Source: CAWEFA01 sp963851385
Lineage (GTDB): Bacteria; Bacteroidota; Bacteroidia; Bacteroidales; DTGW01
Length of the DNA: 64,000 bases
Direction of reading: 5' to 3'
NCBI GenBank assembly: GCA_963851385.1
Contig: CAWKPE010000011.1
Span: forward strand, 16,693-80,692
The notes under the pieces are model-generated. The model saw nothing but the letters and a program-made list of their open reading frames with translations, did no database searches and was not told the origin of the DNA. How positions within the stretch are numbered: the stretch's first letter is position 1; each line of letters opens with the position of its first letter. A program made the translations under genes and the position numbers. Positions 18,813-28,075 of the stretch are shown piece by piece.

Positions 18813-19408
18813 CAATGCCAAAATTTTTAATAACTCATCCAGAATTTACTTTTCTACTAAAGGAAAATAAACAACAACTCAGTAAAATATTTGCATATAA
18901 TTTACCATATACAGGTGGAGTAAATGGATATTCAAGATGTGTTCAATTCATATTCCCGATATTCAATATTTGGATTGTTATATCTTTAGCTTTAGGACTA
19001 TTAATTGCTTTTATTAAAGATAGGTTTGTTTTTCTTTTATTCCCCTTGATTTTTATTATTGTATTTTTCTTTAATGTGCTTCTTTCATACAATGCTGATG
19101 TATTTGAAGTCGAGAGGCATTTATTCATAACCAACATTGTTATTCAATTTTTGGGAATATTATCATTTGCGGTTTTAATAGATAATATCAATTTTGAACT
19201 TATAATTAAAAACCTAAAGAGTAGATTTTGTTAAAAAAAGTATAAAATATGTATAATTTAATCAGCCCGGGTTTAAATCAAAGCATTAATAAATTGCTGG
19301 ATGCCCTATGAGGAATGAAAATTTATATAATTTTGGAATTAATTTTAAAATTTATAATTTTGAAAGGTTGAATTCTCTTAAGACTGTTAATCTCAGGATA
19401 AATTTAAT

Positions 19409-20122
19409 ATGTTCCTTACCATTATAATACCATTATACAACGAAGAATGTTTGGTAACACAAGTGCTGGGCAAATTATTTTCACTTAAATATCCTGTATT
19501 TGTTACAGAGTATGAAATTCTTGTTGTTGATGATTGTTCATGCGATGGTTCATTTAATCAGGTACAGGAGTATTCAAAAAGTCATTCTAATATTAGATGT
19601 ATTAGGCAAGAAAAAAACCAGGGTAAAGGTGCAGCAGTGCGAACCGGGATCAAATATGCAAAAGGTGATGTTTTCCTCATTCAGGATGCTGATTTGGAAC
19701 TATCACCAGAAGATATTCCTCGCATGTTAAATGCCATGCACATATTGGGAGTTGAATTTGTAAATGGGTCACGTTATTTGCCAGGAATTGACAGACCGCT
19801 TTCATCATACAAAAGATATCTCTTTAATCGTTTTTTTACTTTTCTGACCTCATTACTTATTAATGTGAAACTTACTGATATGGCTTGTGGTTATAAGTTA
19901 TTCCATCGAAATTTATTAAATAAATTGACTTTGCATGAGAACAGGTTTGGATTTGAAGCGGAATTAATAATTAAAGCATTACGAATAAAGAGGAATAATA
20001 TTACTGAAGTACCCGTTCAATATTTTCCCAGAAATGAAGGAGATGGCAAAAAGCTCAGGAACTTCGATGGATTTAAAATACTTTGGGCAGTAATAAAATA
20101 TGGATTATTTAAATCAAAATAA
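19409..20122 (+). CDS. GT2 glycosyltransferase, dolichol-phosphate mannosyltransferase-like
   Basis: 237 residues. GT-A fold: IIPLYNEE at 6-13, EILVVDDCS with nucleotide-binding DD near 40, NQGKGAAVRTGI, and the metal-binding IQDADLE near 93-99. No C-terminal membrane segments, so it is the DPM1-like soluble type that loads a sugar (often mannose or glucose) from GDP- or UDP-sugar to a polyprenyl phosphate at the membrane. Its product would be the donor for the GT-C-like membrane proteins in this region. 11 bp before the next gene, same strand. A paralogue is at 33579-34292. Confidence 0.9.
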   Translation: MFLTIIIPLYNEECLVTQVLGKLFSLKYPVFVTEYEILVVDDCSCDGSFNQVQEYSKSHSNIRCIRQEKNQGKGAAVRTGIKYAKGDVFLIQDADLELSPEDIPRMLNAMHILGVEFVNGSRYLPGIDRPLSSYKRYLFNRFFTFLTSLLINVKLTDMACGYKLFHRNLLNKLTLHENRFGFEAELIIKALRIKRNNITEVPVQYFPRNEGDGKKLRNFDGFKILWAVIKYGLFKSK

Positions 20123-20133
20123 ATAGACAAAAT

Positions 20134-21462
20134 ATGAAGTTTACCACAGTTAGAAATAAGTTGCCTTATATTACTGCAATTTTATTGGTTTGTTTTATTT
20201 TAAATCTCATGAAAAATGAGAAAGACTGGACAATTGAAAATAAAACTATTGCATGGGATGTTATTTCTTATTATGGTTATTTGCCGGCTATATTTATTTA
20301 TCATGATTGCACTTTAAAATTCATGGACACATATAAAGGTCATCACAAATTTATTTTTTGGGCAGACAAAGGACCTAATAATAGCAGGGTAATCAGAACA
20401 TCAATGGGCTTATCAATATTATATTCTCCATTTTTCTTTATTGCTCATAGGTATGCGCTCACTCATGATTATGACGCAGGAGGATATTCAGTGCCATACA
20501 GGGTTGCATTATTAATGAGTTGTGTATTCATTGTATTAATTGGATTATTTTTTTTCGCTAGGTTACTGTTAAAATTTTTTAATCCTTACATCTCTTCGTG
20601 GGTTATGATATTAGTTGTACTGGGTACAAACCTCCTTTATTATTGTGTCTACGAAGCACCTGTTGCGCATGCATACAATTTCAGTCTGTTAATAATTTTT
20701 ATCTATTTTACAATAAAATGGTATGAAAAGCCTAAAATTAAATTTGCAGTTATTATAGGTTTGTTAGCTGGTCTTATTACGTTGATAAGACCTGTTAATT
20801 GTATTGCCTGCCTGTTTTTTTTATTATGGGATATAAAAAACATTACTGATATAAAAAATCGTATTTTATTGTTGAGTCAAAAATGGTGGATGCTTGCAAT
20901 TATAGTGGTTATGGCAATTGTAGTATGGCTGCCACAAATTGTATATTGGAAAATTGTTACTGGACAATATTTATATTATTCCTATGGAAATCAGGGATTT
21001 TTCTTTTTACATCCTAAAATTATTAAAGGATTATTTAGTTATAGGAAAGGTTGGTTGCTTTATACTCCTTTAATGGTATTGGCATTGGCAGGAATACCTT
21101 TATTGTGGAAAAAACAAAAAGCATTCTTCTATCCGGTAATTATTATTTTGATCATTCATATTTATGTAATTTATTCCTGGTGGACTTGGTGGTACGGTGG
21201 AAGTATGGGATCAAGACCAATGATTGATATATATGGTTTGTTGGCTATCCCTTTGGGATATCTTCTTGTAAGGAGTTTAGAATATAATAAAGTTATTGGT
21301 ACAATAATAATTAGCATTTCAGCTCTATTATTATTTATAGGTTTATTTCACACTGATAAATATAGGCATGCGTCATTACATTATGATTCAATGACCAAAG
21401 CTGCTTTTTGGGATTCTTATTTCATGAGAATCACCATCACCAAGATTTTGGGGCCTTCTTGA
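20134..21462 (+). CDS. Multi-pass membrane glycosyltransferase-like protein
   Basis: 442 residues, about eleven membrane segments. Near the end is SWWTWWYGGSMGSRPMID, a tryptophan-rich motif seen repeatedly in bacterial GT-C-like proteins. The first external loop (WDVISYYGYLPAIFIYHDC) has an acidic residue at the usual position. Starts 11 bp after the GT2 gene, so donor-making and donor-using steps may be co-expressed. Specific substrate not predictable. The C-terminus at GPS is soluble and short. Confidence 0.8.
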   Translation: MKFTTVRNKLPYITAILLVCFILNLMKNEKDWTIENKTIAWDVISYYGYLPAIFIYHDCTLKFMDTYKGHHKFIFWADKGPNNSRVIRTSMGLSILYSPFFFIAHRYALTHDYDAGGYSVPYRVALLMSCVFIVLIGLFFFARLLLKFFNPYISSWVMILVVLGTNLLYYCVYEAPVAHAYNFSLLIIFIYFTIKWYEKPKIKFAVIIGLLAGLITLIRPVNCIACLFFLLWDIKNITDIKNRILLLSQKWWMLAIIVVMAIVVWLPQIVYWKIVTGQYLYYSYGNQGFFFLHPKIIKGLFSYRKGWLLYTPLMVLALAGIPLLWKKQKAFFYPVIIILIIHIYVIYSWWTWWYGGSMGSRPMIDIYGLLAIPLGYLLVRSLEYNKVIGTIIISISALLLFIGLFHTDKYRHASLHYDSMTKAAFWDSYFMRITITKILGPS

Positions 21463-21707
21463 GCAACCGGATTATGACAAAGCTATACTTGGAATTGACA
21501 CAATTAAAATGAATAAGTGACATACATTAAGATTTAATTTATTGGTTCTTTATAGAGAATTCTTTAATAATATCACAAATCAGATTAACTTAAATTGGAT
21601 TAAAATCATAAAGGAAAGAATGTCTTATCAGAGAATTAGAATGTTCCTACAATTTTAGAGAAAGGTTCAACAGATGATGATTGATTATTTCATATTCACT
21701 AATTGCA

Positions 21708-22535
21708 TTATTTCTTTTGTGCAACAATTAAACAACTGGCACCAAATAGTATTCTTTTGTTTTTTTGAATTCTTGTCAATTCATATTTAAGAATTGTACT
21801 CACAAGTTTACCCAAAAGACCTTTTTTTTCATGCTCCTGCTTATGTTTCTTAATAACGCCTGCTTTTTGTTTGATTTTGAATTTGGCAGGAAGTGATCTG
21901 AACAAAAAAATTGGTAGCGGCAAAAATGAAAAAATGTAAGTTTTATAAATTACATTAAAGCCCGTATTTTCCAATTTACTTTGTAATAAATTAAGAGTAT
22001 ATCTTTTGAAATGGCCGGCATCATCATCTTCATTGGACCATAGAAAATCATAAGCGGGTACAGTTATAAATATTTTTCCTTCAGGCTTTAAGAAGTAATT
22101 TACTTTTTTCAAAAATTCAATATCATTTTCTATATGTTCGACCACATCAAACAATCCCATATTTGGGATTATATTTTCTTTAAAACCTGCATTTTCAAGG
22201 GTTGCGCAGACTAAATTTTTTAGATTTCTTTTTTTTGCATTTTGAATACCTCTTTCTCCGGGTTCAACCAATACAGTCTCAATCCCAGATTTTTCAAGTC
22301 CCATAGAAACAAAACCATTACCACCACCAATATCAAAGAAAGATTCATTAGTTGATGTAAATCGTTTAACTATTTCAACAATGCAATTATTTCTATACTT
22401 GAACCAAAAACTATTATCTTCCAGATGAAAGCATTCATCATTTGCATTCTCCGGATAAGATATTTGGGAATTTGATTTTGAATACCATATTCCATCCCTG
22501 AATTCAATATTTTTTGCAATTTGATCAAGAATCAT
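21708..22535 (-). CDS. Class I SAM-dependent methyltransferase
   Basis: 275 residues from the ATG at 22535 (ILDQIAKNIEFRDGIWY); an earlier in-frame ATG adds a hydrophobic stretch unlikely in this soluble family. SAM motif I is FFDIGGGNGFVS, followed by VLVEPGERG (motif II) and MGLFDVVEHIENDIEFL (motif IV), then PEGKIFITVPAYDFLWS. This is the Methyltransf_11/23-like group with the Trp-containing VPAYxxLW motif, often found in polysaccharide clusters and acting on lipid-linked or nucleotide sugars. Target unknown. Convergent with the gene at 20134-21462 across a 245-bp gap with no clear terminator. Confidence 0.85.
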   Translation of the reverse strand: MILDQIAKNIEFRDGIWYSKSNSQISYPENANDECFHLEDNSFWFKYRNNCIVEIVKRFTSTNESFFDIGGGNGFVSMGLEKSGIETVLVEPGERGIQNAKKRNLKNLVCATLENAGFKENIIPNMGLFDVVEHIENDIEFLKKVNYFLKPEGKIFITVPAYDFLWSNEDDDAGHFKRYTLNLLQSKLENTGFNVIYKTYIFSFLPLPIFLFRSLPAKFKIKQKAGVIKKHKQEHEKKGLLGKLVSTILKYELTRIQKNKRILFGASCLIVAQKK

Positions 22536-22721
22536 AATTTTCGTCTTCAATGATAAATAAATAATAAATATATGTAAAATACTTATAAATAGCACTTAAG
22601 TAAAAAGAGAGTGAAAATAACTATTAAATTGCCGAAGATGATATCAAGGGTTAATCTCTTAGAAAATGGCATAAAGCTCCATCAGGAGAGAAATATTGGT
22701 AGATTAGAAATTTCAGGTAAT

Positions 22722-22908
22722 ACTCGTGCCAAGATATAGGTAAATTTAAACTTATTATTTCCATGGCACGGGTAGCAAGCACCAGATTAATATTCTATCC
22801 ATTTTGCGCCATATAAAGTTTGTTTTAAAATTTACTTTGTTCTTGGCGCAATTTTTACACTTTACCCAGCCTAAAGCTGGGCTACCACAATATCGACCCT
22901 AATGGGTC
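22722..22908. repeat. Cluster of four inverted repeats (REP-like intergenic block)
   Basis: Within the 480-540 bp gap upstream of the methyltransferase gene and downstream of the aminotransferase gene: TACTCGTGCCA (22721-22731) pairs with TGGCACGGGTA (22764-22774); TTTTGCGCCA (22802-22811) pairs with TGGCGCAATT (22844-22853); CCCAGCCTAAAGCTGGG is a hairpin at 22865-22881; GACCCTAATGGGTC is a hairpin at 22895-22908. No gene seen. The stacking of hairpins suggests mobile non-coding repeats. Confidence 0.65.
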
Positions 22909-23075
22909 TTATATTTGTATGCATATTTTTTTACCTATAATATCTGGATGATTATATTGGGCTCAACAATAAAAAAGTTGTATAATATAAAAAGCAATTA
23001 CCTATTTTAAAAATAGGAAGCTTTGTTATTGCTTTTGTGTGTTGAGTTGATTAAATTTTATTTCGTTGTTGTTCT

Positions 23076-24203
23076 CTATAATTTGAAGAATCCTTTAATT
23101 TTATTACAAATGAAATTGACTTCGTCCAAAGATAGTTCATAGAATAAAGGCAATCTTATTAAAGAATCTGAATAAAAATCACTATTATGCAGTTTCCTGC
23201 CATCATGCTTATTAATGTAGTAAGGTGATTTGTGAAGTGATAGATAATGAAAAACTGCCAGAATATCATTTGACTTAAAATAGTTCAAGAGCTCGTTTCT
23301 GGTTTGTCCGTTTTTACAGACAATATAAAACATGTGTGAATTATTTGTAGCATATTCAGGAATTGATGGCAAAGAAATAAGTCTTTTTTCTGATATAGAC
23401 ATTAAGTTCTTATAATAAGTTTCCCAGATTAACTTTCTTTTAACCTGAATTTCTTCGAGATTTTCAAGCTGGGCATATAAAAAAGCAGCTACAATTTCGG
23501 ATGGAAGAAAAGAAGAACCAATATCCACCCATCCATATTTGTTAACTTCGCCCCTGAAGAACTCAGCCCGGTTTGTCCCTTTTTCCCAGATTATTTCTGC
23601 ACGTTTAAAAAATCTTTCATCATTAATAGCAAGAAGTCCTCCTTCACCTGAAATAATGTTTTTTGTTTCGTGAAACGAAAATGCAGCCAGATGTCCAATA
23701 CTGCCCAATGCTCTGCCTTTATAATAGGAATCAATTCCCTGGGCTGCATCTTCAATTACAAATAAATTATATTTGTCAGCTAACCTTAAGATTTCGTCCA
23801 TATCACATGCAATACCTGCATAATGTACCGGTACGATAGCCTTAGTCTTTTCAGTTATCAGACTTTCAATATCTGAAACATTTATATTTGGATTATCAGA
23901 ACCTGAGTCAGCAAAAATTATTTTTGCTCCTCTCAAGACGAAAGCATTTGCTGTAGAAACAAAAGTATAGGAAGGAACAATTATTTCGTCTCCTGGTTTT
24001 GTGTCTATAAGAATTGCAGCCATTTCCAATGCATCCGTACAGCTCGTTGTCAGCAATACTTTTTTAAAACCAAATTTTTCACAAAAATATTTATGACATT
24101 TTTGAGTAAATTCCCCGTTCCCTGAAATTTTTCCCGACAGCACAGCCTCTTGAATATACTGAGTCTCTTTTCCGGTTAAGTATGGTTTATTAAAGGGGAT
24201 CAT
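23076..24203 (-). CDS. wecE: dTDP-4-amino-4,6-dideoxygalactose transaminase (WecE/RffA-like)
   Basis: 375 residues from the ATG at 24203 (E. coli RffA is 376); the upstream in-frame ATG at 24281 would add a hydrophobic leader absent in the family. PLP-dependent DegT/DnrJ/EryC1/StrS enzyme transferring an amino group from glutamate to dTDP-4-keto-6-deoxyglucose. It begins IPFNKPYLTGKE and shares LLTTSCTDALEMAA and VPSYTFVSTANAFVLRGA with RffA. The PLP lysine is K181 in FHETKNIISGEGG, the same number as in E. coli. A WecD/RffC-like acetyltransferase lies 4 kb away, which together would give dTDP-4-acetamido-4,6-dideoxygalactose (Fuc4NAc). rmlA/rmlB are not in the window. Confidence 0.92.
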   Translation of the reverse strand: MIPFNKPYLTGKETQYIQEAVLSGKISGNGEFTQKCHKYFCEKFGFKKVLLTTSCTDALEMAAILIDTKPGDEIIVPSYTFVSTANAFVLRGAKIIFADSGSDNPNINVSDIESLITEKTKAIVPVHYAGIACDMDEILRLADKYNLFVIEDAAQGIDSYYKGRALGSIGHLAAFSFHETKNIISGEGGLLAINDERFFKRAEIIWEKGTNRAEFFRGEVNKYGWVDIGSSFLPSEIVAAFLYAQLENLEEIQVKRKLIWETYYKNLMSISEKRLISLPSIPEYATNNSHMFYIVCKNGQTRNELLNYFKSNDILAVFHYLSLHKSPYYINKHDGRKLHNSDFYSDSLIRLPLFYELSLDEVNFICNKIKGFFKL

Positions 24204-24310
24204 TATATTATAATTAAGAAAAAAGTAATAAAATATTGCTACCCAATTGTACAAATTTAAATTAAAATAATAGTACTTCAATCTTAAAATTCAGGATTAC
24301 AATAGGTTTT

Positions 24311-24340
24311 TTTGATAATATTTTAAAATCTTTATATTTG
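24311..24340 (+). promoter_or_regulatory. Candidate promoter TTTG-N18-TATATTTG
   Basis: TTTG at 24311-24314 and TATATTTG at 24333-24340, 32 bases before the ATG at 24373. Both boxes match the Bacteroidota consensus; spacing is slightly short. Confidence 0.55.
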
Positions 24341-24372
24341 TTATTCTTGATTTTTCTTTAAATAATTAAAAA

Positions 24373-25845
24373 ATGAAAATAACGGCATATTTGAAAAATT
24401 TTCTGGTTTTTGACATAATATTAATTTTAGCTGCTTATTATACTCTTTTCGATCAGCTAGACAAACCGCCCATAACTAATTGGGATGAAGGCGTATATGC
24501 CACCAATGCACTTGAAATGTCTTTAAACGGCAATTTTCTGGTTAAATATTACGAAGGAAAACCTGAAATGTGGGGAACAGAGCCACCTTTAGCAGCCTGG
24601 CTTGATGTCATTTCTATTAAGCTTTTTGGTTATAATGAAACTGCAATTAGATTACCCTCAGCATTAGCTGCATTATTTGTTCTTATTATTATTTTAAATT
24701 TTTGTACCAAAGAATTAAATAATAGAGTTCTTGGATATTTTTCATCATTAGTATTGCTTTCATCGCAAGGATATGTAAGGCTTCATGTTTCCCGAACGGC
24801 TGACCTAGATTCTTTATTGGTGCTGTTTATCCTTTTTTATGTTATTAGTTTTTATAAATATTTAAAATATTCAAAACCAAGATATTTCTATTTTGCTGCT
24901 ATTGGATTAATACTAGCTTTCTTTACTAAAAGTATTGCCGGTTTACTTATGTTACCGAGTCTTTTATTAGTTACCATTTATATGAAAAAATTGAAACTTG
25001 TTTTTAGAAATAAAGAATTATATATAGGTATATTGATATTTATTTGCTTGACAAGTTTATATTATTTTTTAAGAGAAAGAAATAATCCTGGATACTTTAA
25101 AACAGCATGGAATGGTGAAATAGCAACTCGTTATTTTGAAGTCAATAGTGGGAACGAAGGGCCATTCTTGTATTATTATAATTTACTTCAGCAATATCAA
25201 TTTTTTCCATGGATATTATTGATTCCTTTAGCATTTTTAATATTTATTTTAAGAAAGAAATCAGAAAGTAGAGAAATATTTAAATTTCTTGCAATTTTAA
25301 TTCTTACATTCTGGGGGGTTATATCTTTTTCAAAAACAAAACTTGACTGGTATGATGCACCATTATTTCCTTTCCTTGCTTTAGTTGCAGGTTATGTGAT
25401 TTCTGAAATTTACAAACTTCTTAAAGAATCTGTGAATGCAGGTAAGGCTGGAACTTACATTCTTATAGTTTTGATCATAATCATTACATTTTACTATCCA
25501 AACAAAACTTTAAGAGATATCAATTCCGTTAGTCAAATAGGAGTGGATTATGGAATCCTTATGAAACAAGCAAAACAACAAAATCCTCAATATAAAAGCT
25601 ATAAAGTAATGGTCTCGTATATTTCACCATCTGCAACTTACTATTGTCAATATTTAAACTTATTGCATCATTACAATACAAGAACATCATTTTATTACAA
25701 ACATTTTGATATAAATTGCGGCGATACAATATTATTTTCTGATAGGGCTGTTCGTAAAAAATTAAATGACGAGTATTATTATACTGTTGTTGCCAATTGT
25801 TTTGATGCTTCATTAGTCAAAGTAGATAGCTTGAAAAGAAAATAG
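24373..25845 (+). CDS. GT39/ArnT-like membrane glycosyltransferase (PMT_2 type)
   Basis: 490 residues with about eleven to twelve membrane segments and a soluble tail from about 400. First external loop ITNWDEGVYATNALEM carries the catalytic-type acidic pair DE; then WGTEPPLAAWL, FGYNETAIRLPSALAA and HVSRTADLDSLLVLF are the usual PMT_2/ArnT landmarks. These enzymes move a sugar from polyprenyl phosphate to lipid A, a glycan or protein outside the inner membrane. Substrate not predictable. Own promoter candidate upstream; converges on the gene at 25965. Confidence 0.88.
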   Translation: MKITAYLKNFLVFDIILILAAYYTLFDQLDKPPITNWDEGVYATNALEMSLNGNFLVKYYEGKPEMWGTEPPLAAWLDVISIKLFGYNETAIRLPSALAALFVLIIILNFCTKELNNRVLGYFSSLVLLSSQGYVRLHVSRTADLDSLLVLFILFYVISFYKYLKYSKPRYFYFAAIGLILAFFTKSIAGLLMLPSLLLVTIYMKKLKLVFRNKELYIGILIFICLTSLYYFLRERNNPGYFKTAWNGEIATRYFEVNSGNEGPFLYYYNLLQQYQFFPWILLIPLAFLIFILRKKSESREIFKFLAILILTFWGVISFSKTKLDWYDAPLFPFLALVAGYVISEIYKLLKESVNAGKAGTYILIVLIIIITFYYPNKTLRDINSVSQIGVDYGILMKQAKQQNPQYKSYKVMVSYISPSATYYCQYLNLLHHYNTRTSFYYKHFDINCGDTILFSDRAVRKKLNDEYYYTVVANCFDASLVKVDSLKRK

Positions 25846-25964
25846 AAACTTAGGTTATTATTTATTTTGTTTGAACTTTTGATGGAAGACTTTAATTATA
25901 TTGCAAACTTAAGTACCCCATTTATCTGAAGTTCATTAATAAAGTTTACTAAGTTTCATCTTTT

Positions 25965-28019
25965 CTATTTTAATCTTTCAACATTCAGATCATCAAAATT
26001 AATTTCTGACTTACTTAAATTTCGAATAACAATTCGCATTTTATAATAGGGTAGCTCGTAAGGTACTTTCACATCAATTAATAACTTTTTCCATCCCTTC
26101 TTAGAAGTTTCTGATTCGTAGTAATTATTAATAGCGTATCCATTATCGAATGATATTTCAATCCCTGCTTTCTCTGTTTCAGGATATTTCCAAATAGAAA
26201 CAATATAGTCATCGGCTTTTTTAACACTATCTAGGTCAATAATAAAAGCGCAATCCGGTTCCTTAATTGTTTTGATCGAATATTTCCCACTGAACGAAAT
26301 CGTTGAATCAATTTGTCCCATTACATTAAGTCTGGCATTTAAATTTTTTATTGGTATCGGATTAATTCTATATTGCATACTGTCAATCCGGAAATAAAAT
26401 GATCCAATAACTTTTCTACCATTGATAATAGGTCCTGGTCTGTTATACATAAAGTGGAACGGGCGTACCATAAATAGTAAAAAAGTATCAAGTTTTTCAA
26501 CTTTTATTGCCGAGTCTTGAAACATGTATTTTAGTAAAGTAATACTATCGTTTGATGGTTGCTTTATTATAAAATCAAATGTTGGTCTGGAATTCTTATG
26601 GTTAAAATCGTAATACCAATTCCTGTTATCAGATAAGATAAATGGGTTTAACTCTGCATATGTCGAGTATACGCGTAAACCTGTTTTAGAGAATATGGTT
26701 ATTGGTTTTGCTGCCCAATAATTTCCTGCTCCCAACTTTAGATTATACTTTAATGCAAGACTATCTGCCTTTTTTACTACCTCAGGATAATAATTGAGGA
26801 AAGTTTTCAAATTAAGAGAGAAAGTATTATTATATGCTTGTCTAACTATTGGAAAGGCCAACACTATTGCCAATGAGATTAAAACAACCTGGTTTAATAC
26901 TTTATTCTTTAGTAGTAAGTATAAAACATGAGGTAATAAAGCGACAAGTAAAAAGACCACATAAATATTATAGCGGATGCAATCAAATCCAAAATATAAT
27001 CCATTTAAAGCAGGAGCCAGCCAAACCCCAACTGCAAATATTATTACAAATAATATGATTGTCAGCAGAGCGATATTTTGGTTTTTAATAGTCTTTCTTT
27101 TTAAAAACAAATAAAACATTATGATAAACAATAAGAAAGAAATGACTGCCAATTTGAAAAAATAACCTTCTAAACTATTTGCGATAAAATATAATGAATA
27201 TTGAAAGAACATTAATTTAAAACTAGGAATAATTCTTGACCAACCAAAAATATCAGTATAAGTAAATGAGATATAGTTGCTGATATATCCTAACCTAAAT
27301 AGCACTAATCCTAAAATACTGGAAATTAATATTGAAATAAAAATCTTTAAAATAGACTTTCTTTTAGTCGAATTAAAGAAATATAACAATATCAAAGTGC
27401 ATATTGAAATACTTGAGAAGTAAACTATGAATATCCTATCAGAAAATATTGTAATTGGAGTAACAATAATGATTAACCATAAAAAAATATTATGTTCACT
27501 TTGTAAATATTTTATCATCCAGATTAAGCTAAGAAGTGCAATAATAAAAGCTCCCATGTGGTAAGGTAAAAAGAAAAAAGAAGAGGTTAAAAAATCACCT
27601 GATAAATAAGAGTATAGTGGACAGAGGGCAACAATTAAGTTCACGGAAGCCAGGACAGTTTTAGGCACTTTTTTATCTAAAGTGACCAATAAATAATTTA
27701 TCAAAAAGATAAATAAAAAATATTGTGTAAAACCATGTAATAATTGTGCGAGCAGAAAATTACTGGTAATTGACATAAATATGAAGAAAATAATTACGTT
27801 AGGAAAAATAAGTGAAGCTGTACTCAAATCCCAACCCTTTAAGGTATTACCATCTATAATTAAATCTTTGTAAAAAGAAGCCATATACAGTGCATCAGAA
27901 TTAAAAAGCCAATGCATGTTGCCGATTGGTAGAGAAGAAAAAAGTAATAACAAAATGAGGAGATTAACTAAATAGCTAATTACTAAAATTGTTGTCCCAA
28001 ATATTTTTTGATTTTGCAT
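25965..28019 (-). CDS. Large membrane protein with C-terminal beta-sandwich domain
   Basis: 684 residues. About twelve membrane segments over residues 10-420, with early loop NMHWLFNSDALYMASFYKDL, then a soluble C-terminal part. The last 110 residues (FSGKYSIKT ... INFDDLNVERLK) look like a carbohydrate-binding-module-type jelly roll: conserved GKYS start, IVSIWKY centre and NFDDL end. The protein at 29770-31854 has the same domain order and a similar C-terminal domain, so the two are paralogues in architecture. Family not recognised. The membrane part resembles GT-C transferases; the tail may bind the acceptor glycan outside the membrane (inference). Confidence 0.8.
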   Translation of the reverse strand: MQNQKIFGTTILVISYLVNLLILLLLFSSLPIGNMHWLFNSDALYMASFYKDLIIDGNTLKGWDLSTASLIFPNVIIFFIFMSITSNFLLAQLLHGFTQYFLFIFLINYLLVTLDKKVPKTVLASVNLIVALCPLYSYLSGDFLTSSFFFLPYHMGAFIIALLSLIWMIKYLQSEHNIFLWLIIIVTPITIFSDRIFIVYFSSISICTLILLYFFNSTKRKSILKIFISILISSILGLVLFRLGYISNYISFTYTDIFGWSRIIPSFKLMFFQYSLYFIANSLEGYFFKLAVISFLLFIIMFYLFLKRKTIKNQNIALLTIILFVIIFAVGVWLAPALNGLYFGFDCIRYNIYVVFLLVALLPHVLYLLLKNKVLNQVVLISLAIVLAFPIVRQAYNNTFSLNLKTFLNYYPEVVKKADSLALKYNLKLGAGNYWAAKPITIFSKTGLRVYSTYAELNPFILSDNRNWYYDFNHKNSRPTFDFIIKQPSNDSITLLKYMFQDSAIKVEKLDTFLLFMVRPFHFMYNRPGPIINGRKVIGSFYFRIDSMQYRINPIPIKNLNARLNVMGQIDSTISFSGKYSIKTIKEPDCAFIIDLDSVKKADDYIVSIWKYPETEKAGIEISFDNGYAINNYYESETSKKGWKKLLIDVKVPYELPYYKMRIVIRNLSKSEINFDDLNVERLK

Positions 28020-28075
28020 GAGGCCAAATTTATATTTAAAAATTAATTAAGAACTCAAAAAAAACAAATAGGAGG

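Larger units (their letters stand above)
18070..18819 (+). mobile_element. IS1-family insertion sequence, complete
   Basis: 750 bp. Terminal inverted repeats: left GGCTTTGTTAATTTAGTATA, right end complement GGCATTGTTAATAAAGTATA, 17 of 20 matching. The element is flanked by a perfect 8-bp direct repeat AAAATTTT (18062-18069 and 18820-18827), in the size range of IS1 target duplications. One transposase gene with an internal frame change fills it. The intact duplication, intact ends and exact frame restoration of the host gene indicate a recent insertion. Confidence 0.95.
17142..19234 (+). pseudogene. GT-C-like membrane protein gene split by an IS1-family insertion
   Basis: The 5' part (17142-18069) and 3' part (18828-19234) are separated by an IS element of 750 bp plus an 8-bp target duplication. 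Removing 758 bp restores one frame: ...MTYLKF joins LITHPEF, and 928 + 407 bp = 1335 bp, i.e. 444 residues. The restored protein has about ten membrane segments and an early LNLSDSYDYLRQSQ loop with acidic residues, as in its neighbours. As it stands the gene is disrupted; the left part runs a few codons into the element and stops at 18080. A truncated product is possible. Function inferred only from topology and the glycan neighbourhood. Confidence 0.9.
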
